From contig JAFUKJ010000104.1 of the NCBI GenBank assembly GCA_017467805.1, positions 1 to 55,619 of the forward strand: a stretch of DNA of 55,619 bases, in the 5' to 3' direction. This document shows positions 7,320 through 16,096 of the stretch, in pieces. The notes beneath the pieces are model-generated. The model was not told where the DNA came from. It saw only the letters and a list, made by a program, of their open reading frames with translations, and made no database searches. Made by a program: the position numbers and the translations under genes. Numbering within the stretch: position 1 is the first letter of the stretch; the number at the start of each line of letters is the position of its first letter. This DNA comes from Lachnospiraceae bacterium. Its GTDB lineage: Bacteria; Bacillota; Clostridia; Lachnospirales; Lachnospiraceae.

Positions 7320-8717
7320 GTGAAGCATTTAGAGTCGGTAAAGAGAATTATCGTATTACAGCTGTGTTTATTAGGCATTGTTGTGCAGACTGCTATGTAT
7401 GGATATGTGTGGCTGAGTGTATACAAGGATATTATGTATAATACATGGTTTAGAACTTTTTATTTCAAAGGATATGTTTTATTATTTGCAATTTATTTCT
7501 TGTTATTATTATTTTTTACGGCAATGTATGGTGGCTTGAAACTGGGATATTTAAAAGCGTTTGATGTTTTCTTTTCGCAGGCTTTTTCGTTATTATTTGT
7601 TAATGTAATTTCATATCTGCAGATTTCGCTTTTATCCTTAAAACTCGTAAATGCAGGACCGATGCTGTTATTGTTTTTGGCACAGGTGGCATTTTCGGCA
7701 GTATGGACTTTCCTTTGTCAGCGATTTTACAGTCATCTGTTTCCGCCGAAGAATTTGCTATTAATCAGTGGTGACAGACCTCTTGATGATATTTTGCAGA
7801 AATTTGCAGAACGTAAGGACAAGTATACAATTGCAAAGTGCATGAGAGAAGATGTAGGACGTGAGGTTCTTGAACAGGAAATTATGCAGAGATATGATGG
7901 CGTTATTTTGTGGGATTTAAGCACTGTGATGCGTAATAAGCTTTTAAAGTTCTGTTACAGTAATGGTGTGCGTGTATATATGATGCCAAAGATTCCAGAT
8001 ATCATAGTACAGGGAGCAACGCAGCTGCACTTGTTTGATACGCCGATTATATTTACACGTGAATATGTTATGAGCTTTGAACAGCGCTTTGCAAAGAGAT
8101 TGATTGATGTTGTCTGCTCGTTGATTCTTATTATCGTAGCTTCGCCATTTATGTTGATAACTGCAATTGCAATTAAATGCTATGATGGTGGACCTGTTCT
8201 GTATAAGCAGATTAGATGTACTAAGGATATGAGAGAATTTGCGATTCTTAAGTTTCGTAGTATGAGAACGGATGCAGAGAAGGATGGTGTTGCGCGCCTT
8301 GCTTCTAAGAATGACAGTAGAATTACGCCGATTGGTAAGTTTATTCGTAAGGTAAGAATTGATGAGCTGCCTCAGCTTTTTAATATTTTAAAGGGAGATA
8401 TGTCCTTTATCGGACCAAGACCTGAAAGACCTGAGATTATACAGCAGTATTTAGAGGAAATGCCAGAGTTTACCTTTAGAACGAAGGTGAAAGCAGGGCT
8501 TGCAGGCTATGCGCAGGTATATGGAAAGTATAATACGACTCCATATGATAAGCTGAAATTAGATTTGATTTATATAGAAAATTATAGTGTTTGGATGGAC
8601 TTGAAGCTTATGCTGTTAACTTTGAAGATTCTGTTCCAGCCTGATAGTACAGAGGGTATTGATGAGAATCAGATAACCGCTATGCGTCAGATGAAGGAAG
8701 AGGAAGACAAGAATTAG
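7320..8717 (+). CDS. WbaP-like polyprenyl-phosphate sugar-1-phosphate transferase (priming enzyme)
   Basis: This membrane phosphoglycosyl transferase transfers a sugar-1-phosphate from an NDP-sugar to undecaprenyl phosphate, the first step of repeat-unit assembly. The 465 residues carry four N-terminal membrane segments (about 10-32, 48-70, 82-104, 112-132), a central Rossmann-like region, then the catalytic bacterial sugar transferase domain from about 255 with its re-entrant hydrophobic helix, KFRSM (311-315), the catalytic D348-E349 pair, and GPRPER. This is the long architecture of WbaP and CpsE-type enzymes. It starts at GTG with GAGGTG upstream. A second, minimal priming enzyme lies at 40363, so the window encodes two entry points. 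Confidence 0.88.
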   Translation: MKHLESVKRIIVLQLCLLGIVVQTAMYGYVWLSVYKDIMYNTWFRTFYFKGYVLLFAIYFLLLLFFTAMYGGLKLGYLKAFDVFFSQAFSLLFVNVISYLQISLLSLKLVNAGPMLLLFLAQVAFSAVWTFLCQRFYSHLFPPKNLLLISGDRPLDDILQKFAERKDKYTIAKCMREDVGREVLEQEIMQRYDGVILWDLSTVMRNKLLKFCYSNGVRVYMMPKIPDIIVQGATQLHLFDTPIIFTREYVMSFEQRFAKRLIDVVCSLILIIVASPFMLITAIAIKCYDGGPVLYKQIRCTKDMREFAILKFRSMRTDAEKDGVARLASKNDSRITPIGKFIRKVRIDELPQLFNILKGDMSFIGPRPERPEIIQQYLEEMPEFTFRTKVKAGLAGYAQVYGKYNTTPYDKLKLDLIYIENYSVWMDLKLMLLTLKILFQPDSTEGIDENQITAMRQMKEEEDKN

Positions 8718-8739
8718 CAGAGAGGAATGGTTAGGCAGG

Positions 8740-9684
8740 ATGGAGACGAAGGAGTATTGGAGAGAGGGTATTGATAGTAAGGAATACCTGATACGTTTTT
8801 TGTTTCAGTTGAAGAAGTTTATTCTAATAGGAGTGGCCGGTGCCGTAATTGGTAGCGGTCTCTATTTGCTTATTGTGGCAATTGATGCGAGAGTACCTGT
8901 GTATCAATCGGTAACAAGATACTATATTGATTTTGCAGAGGGAAGAATTGATGCAAAGGACTACTATAATGATTATACGTGGAATACGGTTATTGAGAGT
9001 GATTTGATTCTTGGAAGGGTAGTAGAGCAGTTTCCTGACTATGAACGTAGTGTTGTAAAGGATATGGTAACGGCTGATATTTTGTCAGATGTAAGATATT
9101 TGACAATCACCGTGCGAGGGGAAGATGCTGTGCAGGTAGAAGAAATAGCTGCCATGTTGGAAGAGGCACTGGTATACTTTGGAACAGAGTATAACGGAGT
9201 TGATGAAAGAGATATTTATGACAGTATAGTTAAGATAGACGTAAGCGATACCTTTGACAGTATAGTTAAGATAGAAGATAGCGGTGTAAATAAAGTAGTT
9301 CAGCCTTTGTTTACATGGCGTGCGGCGTTTCTGGGATTTGTAATCGGATTTTTGGCGGCATGGTTTGCTTTTAGTGTGAGATTTGCAGTGGCAGATGTTT
9401 TTTATACGAGAGGGAGTATTGAAAAATATCTTGGAATTACCTCTTTGGGAATCAGATATCGTCAGGGAAAGAAGGCTTCTTTGGTAGAAGTGCAGACAGA
9501 GGAGACAGAGGATGGTAAGATTTTGCTGATTCCGTTTGGCGTATCTTGCAGAAGACGAACAGAGGATATGATACGCGATTTGAAGAGACAGGGATGTAAG
9601 GTATCTGGAGCTGTCTTGACAGAGGCAGATGCGAAATGGATGAAGCTTTATTATGGAACGCTTGGAGGAGAGACATGCGATTAG
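8740..9684 (+). CDS. Wzz/CapA-like polysaccharide co-polymerase with a degenerate kinase-like tail
   Basis: The 314-residue protein has an N-terminal membrane segment (about 26-50), an extracytoplasmic region, and a second membrane segment (about 190-213), the layout of chain-length regulators. The C-terminal 100 residues lie in the cytoplasm and resemble the end of bacterial tyrosine kinases (a strand ILLIPFG, then GCKVSGAVLTEAD), but there is no Walker A motif, so it cannot bind ATP as a kinase. No separate tyrosine kinase or phosphatase gene is visible. The extracytoplasmic part contains a 12-residue tandem duplication (DSIVKI repeats). The gene overlaps the next one by 10 bases. No good ribosome site is seen at the ATG. 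Confidence 0.68.
   Translation: METKEYWREGIDSKEYLIRFLFQLKKFILIGVAGAVIGSGLYLLIVAIDARVPVYQSVTRYYIDFAEGRIDAKDYYNDYTWNTVIESDLILGRVVEQFPDYERSVVKDMVTADILSDVRYLTITVRGEDAVQVEEIAAMLEEALVYFGTEYNGVDERDIYDSIVKIDVSDTFDSIVKIEDSGVNKVVQPLFTWRAAFLGFVIGFLAAWFAFSVRFAVADVFYTRGSIEKYLGITSLGIRYRQGKKASLVEVQTEETEDGKILLIPFGVSCRRRTEDMIRDLKRQGCKVSGAVLTEADAKWMKLYYGTLGGETCD
9220..9291 (+). repeat. 36-base tandem duplication inside the Wzz-like gene
   Basis: A 20-base segment at 9220-9239 recurs exactly at 9256-9275, with a period of 36 bases (12 codons). The second half of each unit has diverged. Reading frame is kept, giving DSIVKI twice. Confidence 0.85.
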
Positions 9685-10454
9685 AAGTACTGGTATCTGC
9701 AGTAAAACAGGATGTAAATACACTTGCAGAACGAATGAATTTGCAGTGTGATGCAATTATTATTAACCAGACAGACCATTTTGCTTATGATGAATATCAG
9801 TATAAGGGATATACGATTAAGTGCTATAGCTTTTGCGAAAAGGGTGTAGGTCTTAGTAGGAACAATGCTTTGCTTCGTGCGACAGGAGATATTGTCCTTT
9901 TTTCCGATGAGGACATTGTTTACGAGGATGGCTATGCAGAGAAGATATTGCAGCAGTTTGAAGAGTATAAGGATGCGGATATGCTATTGTTTAACATGAA
10001 GGTAGGTGAGTCGAGAGCGACTTATTATACTGAGAAGGCACATCGTGTCCATATTTGGAATGCGGGAAGATATCCGACCTATTCTTTTGCAATCAGGCGT
10101 AAGAAGCTTCATGCGTCGCATATTACCTTTTCGCTTTTGTTTGGCGGAGGGGCTATGTATAGCAATGGAGAGGATAGCCTTTTTCTAAAGGATTGCTTAA
10201 GTGCAGGCTTTCGGGTACATGCAGTGCCTGTGTTGATTGGTGCAGAGACAGAGAGAGAGTCCACTTGGTTTAATGGATATCACGAGAAATTTTTCTTTGA
10301 TAGAGGAGTATTGTATCATTTTCTATATGGCAAGCTAGCGGTACTGATGGCAATACGTTTTCTGCTTGCTCATGGAAAGGTAATGTGTCAGACGATACCA
10401 GAGAAAGAAGCATTTAAGCTTATGAGAAAGGGAATTCGGGAAGGAGCAAATTAG
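9675..10454 (+). CDS. GT2-like glycosyltransferase
   Basis: The 259-residue soluble protein has a GT-A-like core: GVGLSRNNALLRATGDI resembles the segment before the metal site in GT2 enzymes, followed by LFSDEDIVYEDGY, where SDED takes the place of the usual DxD. The N-terminal region is shortened and unlike the typical SIIVPxYN opening, so it belongs to a divergent GT2 subgroup. The ATG at 9675 is chosen because GGAGG sits 6 bases upstream (9664-9668); longer in-frame readings lack a ribosome site. It overlaps the end of the Wzz-like gene by 10 bases, and its own stop overlaps the GTG of the polymerase gene by one base. Confidence 0.75.
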   Translation: MRLEVLVSAVKQDVNTLAERMNLQCDAIIINQTDHFAYDEYQYKGYTIKCYSFCEKGVGLSRNNALLRATGDIVLFSDEDIVYEDGYAEKILQQFEEYKDADMLLFNMKVGESRATYYTEKAHRVHIWNAGRYPTYSFAIRRKKLHASHITFSLLFGGGAMYSNGEDSLFLKDCLSAGFRVHAVPVLIGAETERESTWFNGYHEKFFFDRGVLYHFLYGKLAVLMAIRFLLAHGKVMCQTIPEKEAFKLMRKGIREGAN

Positions 10455-10597
10455 TGGAGAACGTTAATTTACTTTCTGCGCTTCTCTATATAGGAATTAC
10501 GGTAGTTACCTTGGCTTTTGCTTACAGGGTAAAGTCACTTAGGGAAGATTATTGTGAAGCAGGAACGAGAAGGGCTTATACGAATAAGATTTTTTTT
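10454..10597 (+). pseudogene. N-terminal part of EpsG-like polymerase, out of frame with the rest
   Basis: Starting at a GTG with AAGGAG 7 bases upstream, this frame encodes the first membrane helix expected for EpsG/Wzy proteins (LLSALLYIGITVVTLAFAY), then a basic linker ending TNKIF. At an 8-T run (10590-10597) the frame must shift by one base to continue into the main reading frame; otherwise translation stops at 10645. With seven Ts the junction would read NKIFLIGIFVLLF, a normal-looking second helix. The break may be a sequencing error, a phase-variable tract, transcriptional slippage or a true mutation. Confidence 0.7.
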
Positions 10598-11594
10598 GAT
10601 AGGAATATTTGTACTTCTTTTCATCGTGTCAGCTATCCGTTTTGATGTAGGAAATGATTATGAGCAATATACTAAGACAGCTCATGAGGCATTTGTTGGT
10701 GGATATGTGGTGACAGAACCAGGCTTTAACTGGCTGGTAAGACTAGTGTATACAATCCTAGGTGGCGAATATTACGAAGTCGTTTTTGCCGTTTTTGCTT
10801 TTGCAACATTACTTTTGTTTTTAAAGGCATTTTATGAGCAAAGCGAAGACTTCTTTATGAGTTTTGCGTTGTTCATGATGTTGGGAATCTACTTCCAAAC
10901 ATTTAATACCGTTCGTTATTATTTCGCACTTGCACTTGTTTTGTATGGAATGCGCTATGTAACAGGAGTGAATACCAAAAAAGATTTTTTGAAATTTATT
11001 TTGCTAATGGTGGTAGCTGCGTTCTTTCATAAGTCTGTGTTAATTACGATTCCTGTATTCTGGATTGCGAGCTTGCCTTGGAAAAAGTGGCATATTGCAG
11101 TTGGTATAGGATTATGCATCGCTTGTTATTTATTAAAAGACCTGGTGTTACAGGTGGCACTTGTGCTATATCCATCCTATCGTAATACATCTTTTTTGGC
11201 AGGAGGAGATATTAGCAAGGTTATGGTGGCAAGGTGTCTTGCAGTACTTGCCTTGTATGTATGGTATAGGAATCGATATAAAACGGCAGAGGATAAGGAA
11301 CTGAGATTTTATGCACAGCTTAATATTTTGGCGACGGCAGTGTCTGTATTCTTCACATTTCTGCCCGTGATTACGAGAATTGTATACTATTTCTCTATTA
11401 CGCAATTGTTGATGATTCCGATGATTGCGGTCAGGGTTTCTAAGGAGAAGGAAAGAAATATAGTAAAAGCGTTGGTTTATTTGGCTTGCATTTTGTATTT
11501 TGTTATTTTTTTATGGGATGCCCAGCGGGATGGCGTAAAGCTGATACCATATGATACATGGATTTTTAATGATGAAAGATTTATTTATAAATAA
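10554..11594 (+). CDS. EpsG-family (Wzy-like) polysaccharide polymerase, main frame
   Basis: This integral membrane protein of at least 346 residues has about nine hydrophobic segments. The VSAIRFDVGNDYEQY motif after the first helix is the EpsG family hallmark, and EPGFNWLVRLVY follows as usual. Such proteins polymerise lipid-linked repeat units on the outer face of the membrane. The listed GTG start has AGGGAAG about 7 bases upstream, so a shorter protein lacking the first helix could be made even with the frame break. The natural first helix lies in another frame at 10454-10597, joined through an 8-T run. The gene end overlaps the longer reading of the next gene. Confidence 0.8.
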   Translation: MKQEREGLIRIRFFLIGIFVLLFIVSAIRFDVGNDYEQYTKTAHEAFVGGYVVTEPGFNWLVRLVYTILGGEYYEVVFAVFAFATLLLFLKAFYEQSEDFFMSFALFMMLGIYFQTFNTVRYYFALALVLYGMRYVTGVNTKKDFLKFILLMVVAAFFHKSVLITIPVFWIASLPWKKWHIAVGIGLCIACYLLKDLVLQVALVLYPSYRNTSFLAGGDISKVMVARCLAVLALYVWYRNRYKTAEDKELRFYAQLNILATAVSVFFTFLPVITRIVYYFSITQLLMIPMIAVRVSKEKERNIVKALVYLACILYFVIFLWDAQRDGVKLIPYDTWIFNDERFIYK

Positions 11595-11610
11595 AGGTGC
11601 GGAGGAAGTT

Positions 11611-12429
11611 ATGCACGAAACAAAAATGTTTAGTATCATCGTAGTTTGTCTGAATGCAGGGGATAGGCTACAGGACACGCTGGATAGCATATGGAAGCAG
11701 AGTTATTCAGATTATGAAGTGATTATCAAAGATGGCGGTTCTAAGGATGGTTCGTTGTCTTGTGTTCCCAAGAAGGATAATGTGCATTTATATAGAGAGA
11801 AAGATACGGGAATTTATGATGCGATGAATCAGGCAGTTAGATATGCCCATGGTGAGTATCTGTTGTTCCTGAATACAGGTGATTTGTTCTATGATGAACA
11901 GGTATTGGATAGAGTAGCGAGCGTTATTCAAAAAAAGAAAGAGGAACAGTCAGATTTCACAGGAATTATATATGGTAATTTGTATCATCTGGGCTTGGAG
12001 TCGGTAATTTATGCATCACCAGGTATCAATGATTTCACATGTTATAGAAATGTGCCTTGTCATCAGACCTGCTTCTATCATAGAAGTATGTTCGAAAAGA
12101 GAGGCTACGATGTAAAATACAATGTCAGAGCAGATTATGAACATTTTCTGTGGTGCTATTATGAGAAGAAGACGGAGTTTGTTTATACAGAGACAATAGT
12201 GGCTTCTTATGAGGGCGGTGGTTATTCTGAAACAAAAGAGAATAGAAAGCGTTCGGCATTACAGCATAAAGAGATAGTGATTCGATATATGGGGAAAGCA
12301 AAATATATAAAATATCGCATGATATTGTTGCTGACGCTTGCACCAATCAGAAGTAAGCTTGCTGAAAATGAACAGTTTTCCAAGCTATATAATGCGATTA
12401 AAACATGGATTTATAAGAAGAAGGGATAG
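11611..12429 (+). CDS. WcaE-like GT2 glycosyltransferase
   Basis: A soluble GT2 enzyme of 272 residues, opening FSIIVVCLNAGDRL and carrying the IIKDGGSKDGS segment, then DTGIYDAMNQ and FLNTGD. The DxGIYDAMN motif marks the WcaE/WbbD-like subgroup, found widely in exopolysaccharide and O-antigen loci. It should add one sugar to the repeat unit; the specificity is unknown. The ATG at 11611 is chosen over an in-frame ATG at 11551 because GCGGAGG lies about 6 bases upstream and the earlier start would overlap the polymerase gene with no ribosome site. The next gene begins at 12435, 5 bases after the stop. Confidence 0.82.
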   Translation: MHETKMFSIIVVCLNAGDRLQDTLDSIWKQSYSDYEVIIKDGGSKDGSLSCVPKKDNVHLYREKDTGIYDAMNQAVRYAHGEYLLFLNTGDLFYDEQVLDRVASVIQKKKEEQSDFTGIIYGNLYHLGLESVIYASPGINDFTCYRNVPCHQTCFYHRSMFEKRGYDVKYNVRADYEHFLWCYYEKKTEFVYTETIVASYEGGGYSETKENRKRSALQHKEIVIRYMGKAKYIKYRMILLLTLAPIRSKLAENEQFSKLYNAIKTWIYKKKG

Positions 12430-12434
12430 TGCAT

Positions 12435-13736
12435 ATGAAGGTTTTGTGGTTATGTAATATTATGATACCTTTTATAGCGAAAAGTCTAAAGCAGAACTTT
12501 ATGGTAAAGGAAGGCTGGTTATCGGGCTTATCAGAGCAGCTTATTAAGCACAGTGAAGAGAATAATATAACACTTGCTATTTGTTTCCCTGCTTCTGAGA
12601 ATTGCGGCTTTGTTAAATGGGATGATGCACTGTTTGTGAAGAATCGTACGCAGGGCGTTGATTATTATATTTTCCGAGAGGATACAGTTCATCCAGAGAT
12701 TTATGATGCTTCTATGGAGGATGGTTTAAGAGAGATTATTGCTGATTTTGACCCAGATATTGTTCATATATTTGGAACGGAATTTCCGCATGCTTTAGCA
12801 ATGGTTAAGGCATGGGGGCAGCCTAAGAGAACATTAATAGGGATTCAGGGCTTATGCTCAGAGATAGCTAAGGTATATATGGCAGGTTTGCCATATTCCG
12901 TTCAGAAGAAGAGAACCTTTCGAGATATTTTGAAAAAGGATGGTTTGCAGCAGCAACAGCAGAAATTTGTTCAAAGGGGTAAGAATGAGATTGAGGCGAT
13001 AAAGCTAACAGGACATATCACTGGTAGAACAGACTTTGACCGTGAAGTAACAGCGAAGATTAATCCTAATGCCAGGTATCATTTTATGAATGAAACCCTT
13101 AGAGATGAGTTTTATCAGGATTGCTGGAATATTGATAAGATTGAAAGATATTCTATATTTTTAAGTCAGGGAAACTATCCGATTAAAGGTTTACATTATG
13201 TATTAGAGGCATTGCCTGAGATTATAGAGAAATATCCTCAGACAAAGATTTATATAGCGGGTGATATTATTACTGCAAACGATACTTTGAAGGATAAAAT
13301 CAAGATATCGGGCTATGGTAAGTATTTATTAAAAATGATTAAGGATAATGAGCTGGAAAAGAATGTTGTGTTTTTGGGTAATCAACAGGCTGGAAGAATG
13401 TGTGCCAGACTTTTAAAAACACATGTTTTCTTATGCCCGTCCGCCATTGAGAATTCTCCGAATTCCGTTGGTGAAGCAATGCTTTTAGGTGTACCTGTAG
13501 TAAGTGCAGATGTAGGCGGTGTGCATAATCTTTTATCAGATAGAAAAGAAGGACTATTGTATACAGCGGCAGATGTAAAGCAGATGCAGGCTGCGATTTA
13601 TAAAATCTTTGCAGATGATAAACTTGCTATGTCATTATCAACGAATGCAAGGCTACGTGCGGAGAAGACGCATGATGCAAAGACGAATTATTTAAGGTTA
13701 TTGGAGATTTATCATGAAATTGACCGTAGTTTCTAA
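12435..13736 (+). CDS. GT4 family glycosyltransferase
   Basis: A GT-B enzyme of 433 residues. The N-terminal half includes a long variable section (about 110-220), and the C-terminal half carries the GT4 donor-site pattern E-N-S-P-N-S-V-G-E (E-x7-E) in the expected place, followed by GVPVVSADVGGV. Enzymes of this type use NDP-sugars with retention of configuration. The ATG at 12435 follows AAGGGA at a spacing of 8 and is preferred to the GTG at 12429. The last 23 bases overlap the next gene, which is also GT4, so the two are probably translated together and add consecutive sugars. Confidence 0.82.
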   Translation: MKVLWLCNIMIPFIAKSLKQNFMVKEGWLSGLSEQLIKHSEENNITLAICFPASENCGFVKWDDALFVKNRTQGVDYYIFREDTVHPEIYDASMEDGLREIIADFDPDIVHIFGTEFPHALAMVKAWGQPKRTLIGIQGLCSEIAKVYMAGLPYSVQKKRTFRDILKKDGLQQQQQKFVQRGKNEIEAIKLTGHITGRTDFDREVTAKINPNARYHFMNETLRDEFYQDCWNIDKIERYSIFLSQGNYPIKGLHYVLEALPEIIEKYPQTKIYIAGDIITANDTLKDKIKISGYGKYLLKMIKDNELEKNVVFLGNQQAGRMCARLLKTHVFLCPSAIENSPNSVGEAMLLGVPVVSADVGGVHNLLSDRKEGLLYTAADVKQMQAAIYKIFADDKLAMSLSTNARLRAEKTHDAKTNYLRLLEIYHEIDRSF

Positions 13737-14907
13737 CTATATCAATCACCATCAGATTCCAGTGGCGAGAGAGCTATATGATAAGCTGAAGGATGATTAT
13801 GTATTTATACAGACAGAGCCCATGGAGGAAGAACGTGTGAAAATGGGCTGGGCGAGTGAATTGGATAAGCTTCCTTTTTTGAAGCTGTATTATAAAGAGC
13901 CTGAGGTATGTTCACAGCTTATCATGGAGAGTGACATCGTTATCTTTGGCGGAGTAGAGGATGAGGCTTATATCCAGCCAAGGCTTCAGGCAGGGAAGAT
14001 TGTTATTCGCATGAGTGAAAGACTTTATAAAGAGGGACAGTGGAAATCCATATCTCCACGAGGACGTAAGAAGAAGTATGAGGATCATGGACAATATAGG
14101 GATGCATCTGTGTATTTGCTATGTTGCGGTGCTTATGTGGCATCTGATTTTGAATTGATTCATGCTTATCCTGATAAAAAGTTTACTTGGGGGTATTTTC
14201 CAAAAGTTTACGAATATGATTTAAAGACGCTATTTTTTAAGAAGCTGCACTTAGACAAGTCAGGTAAGAAAAGTATCAGATTGCTTTGGGCAGGAAGATT
14301 TATAGACTGGAAGCATCCTGAATATGCAGTGAAGGCAGCGCGCGATTTAAAGAAAAAGGGAATATCCTTTCAATTAGATATGGTAGGCGGCGGTGATATG
14401 GAGGAGTATTTAAAAAAACTTGTTGCCAAGTATCATTTAGAAGAAGAAGTTATATTCCATGGATTTCAGCCGCCTCAGAATGTGAGACGTTATATGGAGG
14501 AGACAGACATTTTTCTGTTTACCAGCGATTATCAGGAGGGCTGGGGTGCTGTGTTAAATGAGGCGATGAACAGTGCATGTGCTGTTGTAGCAGGACATGG
14601 GATTGGTGCAACACCATATTTAGTACGCCATGAAGTGAATGGATTGGTATACAAGAATAAATGTTATAGAGAGTTTAGGGAGCAGGTTTTAGCCTTAGCT
14701 GCGAATCCAGAGCTTTGTAAAAAGCTTGGTATCAAGGCATATGAAACTATGGTAACCACATGGAATCCTAAGGAAGCAGCAAAAAGATTGTACGCTTTTT
14801 GTGAGGGCTTAATGCAGGGAGAGTTAATTTGTCAGTCTGATGACGGACCTATGGGTAAGGCACCAGACATAGCACCGTGCAAAGGCTATCAATATGTGAG
14901 ACGATAA
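13714..14907 (+). CDS. GT4 family glycosyltransferase
   Basis: A 397-residue GT-B enzyme. The N-terminal domain starts MKLTVVSNYINHHQIPVA, typical of a glycosyltransferase subgroup in exopolysaccharide loci. The C-terminal domain has LLWAGRFIDWKHP at its start and the E-x7-E motif (EGWGAVLNE) in the donor site. GGAG lies 7 bases upstream of the ATG, within the previous gene. About 25 residues at the C-terminus extend past the usual end and look low in structure. The substrate is unknown. Confidence 0.82.
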   Translation: MKLTVVSNYINHHQIPVARELYDKLKDDYVFIQTEPMEEERVKMGWASELDKLPFLKLYYKEPEVCSQLIMESDIVIFGGVEDEAYIQPRLQAGKIVIRMSERLYKEGQWKSISPRGRKKKYEDHGQYRDASVYLLCCGAYVASDFELIHAYPDKKFTWGYFPKVYEYDLKTLFFKKLHLDKSGKKSIRLLWAGRFIDWKHPEYAVKAARDLKKKGISFQLDMVGGGDMEEYLKKLVAKYHLEEEVIFHGFQPPQNVRRYMEETDIFLFTSDYQEGWGAVLNEAMNSACAVVAGHGIGATPYLVRHEVNGLVYKNKCYREFREQVLALAANPELCKKLGIKAYETMVTTWNPKEAAKRLYAFCEGLMQGELICQSDDGPMGKAPDIAPCKGYQYVRR

Positions 14908-14935
14908 AAGTCATTGAGTTAAGTGGAGGATGCAT

Positions 14936-16096
14936 TTGTTGAAAAGAGAGAAAACCAAGAGCAGACTGTATATCTGCCATACCTTTTATCATGTATATGT
15001 TTCCTGTTTAAAGGAATTGAAGCTGCAAAGAGAGTACAAGCATGACTATCAAAAGGGAGATATCGTGCTAAGCAGAATGTCTACAGATTTTGGAGATTTG
15101 GATCAGAAGCTGATAAACTCCCAAATTTTTGGAGAGGTTATCTGGCTGGATGAGAAGCATGAGAGTTTTTTTCCACAGCTTGCAAAATATCGTGAGAATT
15201 ACGGGAATATTGTTAAGCACATGATAAACAGAATGATTTTCACAAAGCTGCTTGCTAAGTGTGAAGAACCATATATGACCATTGATTTTAAGGCATATAA
15301 AGATATTTATGTGTATTGCGACAGCGATCCGATTGGCTATTATTTGAACTATAAGCATATTTATTATCATGCTGTAGAGGATGGTTTGGACTGCCTTAAG
15401 AATCTGGACGATGCCTTTGTTGCAAATAGCGGACATTTTAAGCTGAAAACATGGTTTTCCAAGCATAATCTGATATTTATTATGAATGGTTACGGTAAGT
15501 ACTGTCTGGACATGGAGGTCAATGATATCAGTGTGGTTCCGACAGCGTGTCCTTACTTAGTAGAGGTTCCAAGAAAGCCTTTGGAAAAGGCACTGACTTC
15601 TGAACAGAAGAAGCAGATGATTCGGGCCTTTGTTGCAGATGCGGATTCTTTACTGGCACAGATGCAGCCTCGTACGGAGGGGGAGGAGTTTGCAATGTTC
15701 CTGACAGAACCTCATCCACAGGACGAGGAGCTTCGTAAGCAGGTGTGCCTCGATGTCATAGAAAAATATTGCAAAGGATATCGGGTATTGATAAAACCGC
15801 ATCCACGAGATATGATAGATTATGTAGCCTTATGTCCTGATTGTGTTGTACTTCAGGGAAGGTTTCCAATTGAAGTATTGAACATGTTTGAGGGCATACG
15901 AATTAAGAAGGCAGTATCCATTCTGACAACAGCGATGAATGCGATAGAATTTGTAGAGGAGAAGATTAACTTAGGTGCCAGCTTTTGGGATGCATATGAA
16001 GAGCCTGAGAAGCATGCTTTTAACAAAAAGGCAGGTTTGAAGCTGGTAAATGAGGGAGTCGTTGTAGAAAATGGTAAAGATACTAAAAAAGATTAA
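14936..16096 (+). CDS. GT52/polysialyltransferase-like enzyme, candidate CMP-pseudaminate transferase
   Basis: The 386-residue protein begins RLYICHTFYHVYVSCLK and contains EDG (in YHAVEDGLD) and HP (in LIKPHPRD), the paired motifs of bacterial sialyltransferases of the GT52/GT38 type, which use CMP-activated nonulosonic acids. The same locus encodes a CMP-pseudaminic acid pathway starting 3 kb downstream, so it is the best candidate for placing that sugar. This link is inference. Start choice: the ATG at 14930 directly abuts GGAGG with no spacer, so the TTG at 14936 or 14939 is more likely used. It overlaps the ABC transporter gene by 26 bases, suggesting the capped lipid-linked glycan is the exported substrate. 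Confidence 0.7.
   Translation: MLKREKTKSRLYICHTFYHVYVSCLKELKLQREYKHDYQKGDIVLSRMSTDFGDLDQKLINSQIFGEVIWLDEKHESFFPQLAKYRENYGNIVKHMINRMIFTKLLAKCEEPYMTIDFKAYKDIYVYCDSDPIGYYLNYKHIYYHAVEDGLDCLKNLDDAFVANSGHFKLKTWFSKHNLIFIMNGYGKYCLDMEVNDISVVPTACPYLVEVPRKPLEKALTSEQKKQMIRAFVADADSLLAQMQPRTEGEEFAMFLTEPHPQDEELRKQVCLDVIEKYCKGYRVLIKPHPRDMIDYVALCPDCVVLQGRFPIEVLNMFEGIRIKKAVSILTTAMNAIEFVEEKINLGASFWDAYEEPEKHAFNKKAGLKLVNEGVVVENGKDTKKD

Noticed and set aside
9220-9291. Remnant of a mobile element
   Set aside because: The 36-base duplication keeps the reading frame and lacks inverted ends or target duplication. No transposase or integrase gene is seen anywhere in the window.
9085-9756. A 223-codon minus-strand open frame
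   Set aside because: It lies wholly opposite the Wzz-like and GT2 genes, has a Ser/Leu/His-rich composition typical of an antisense shadow, and lacks a ribosome site or recognisable motif.
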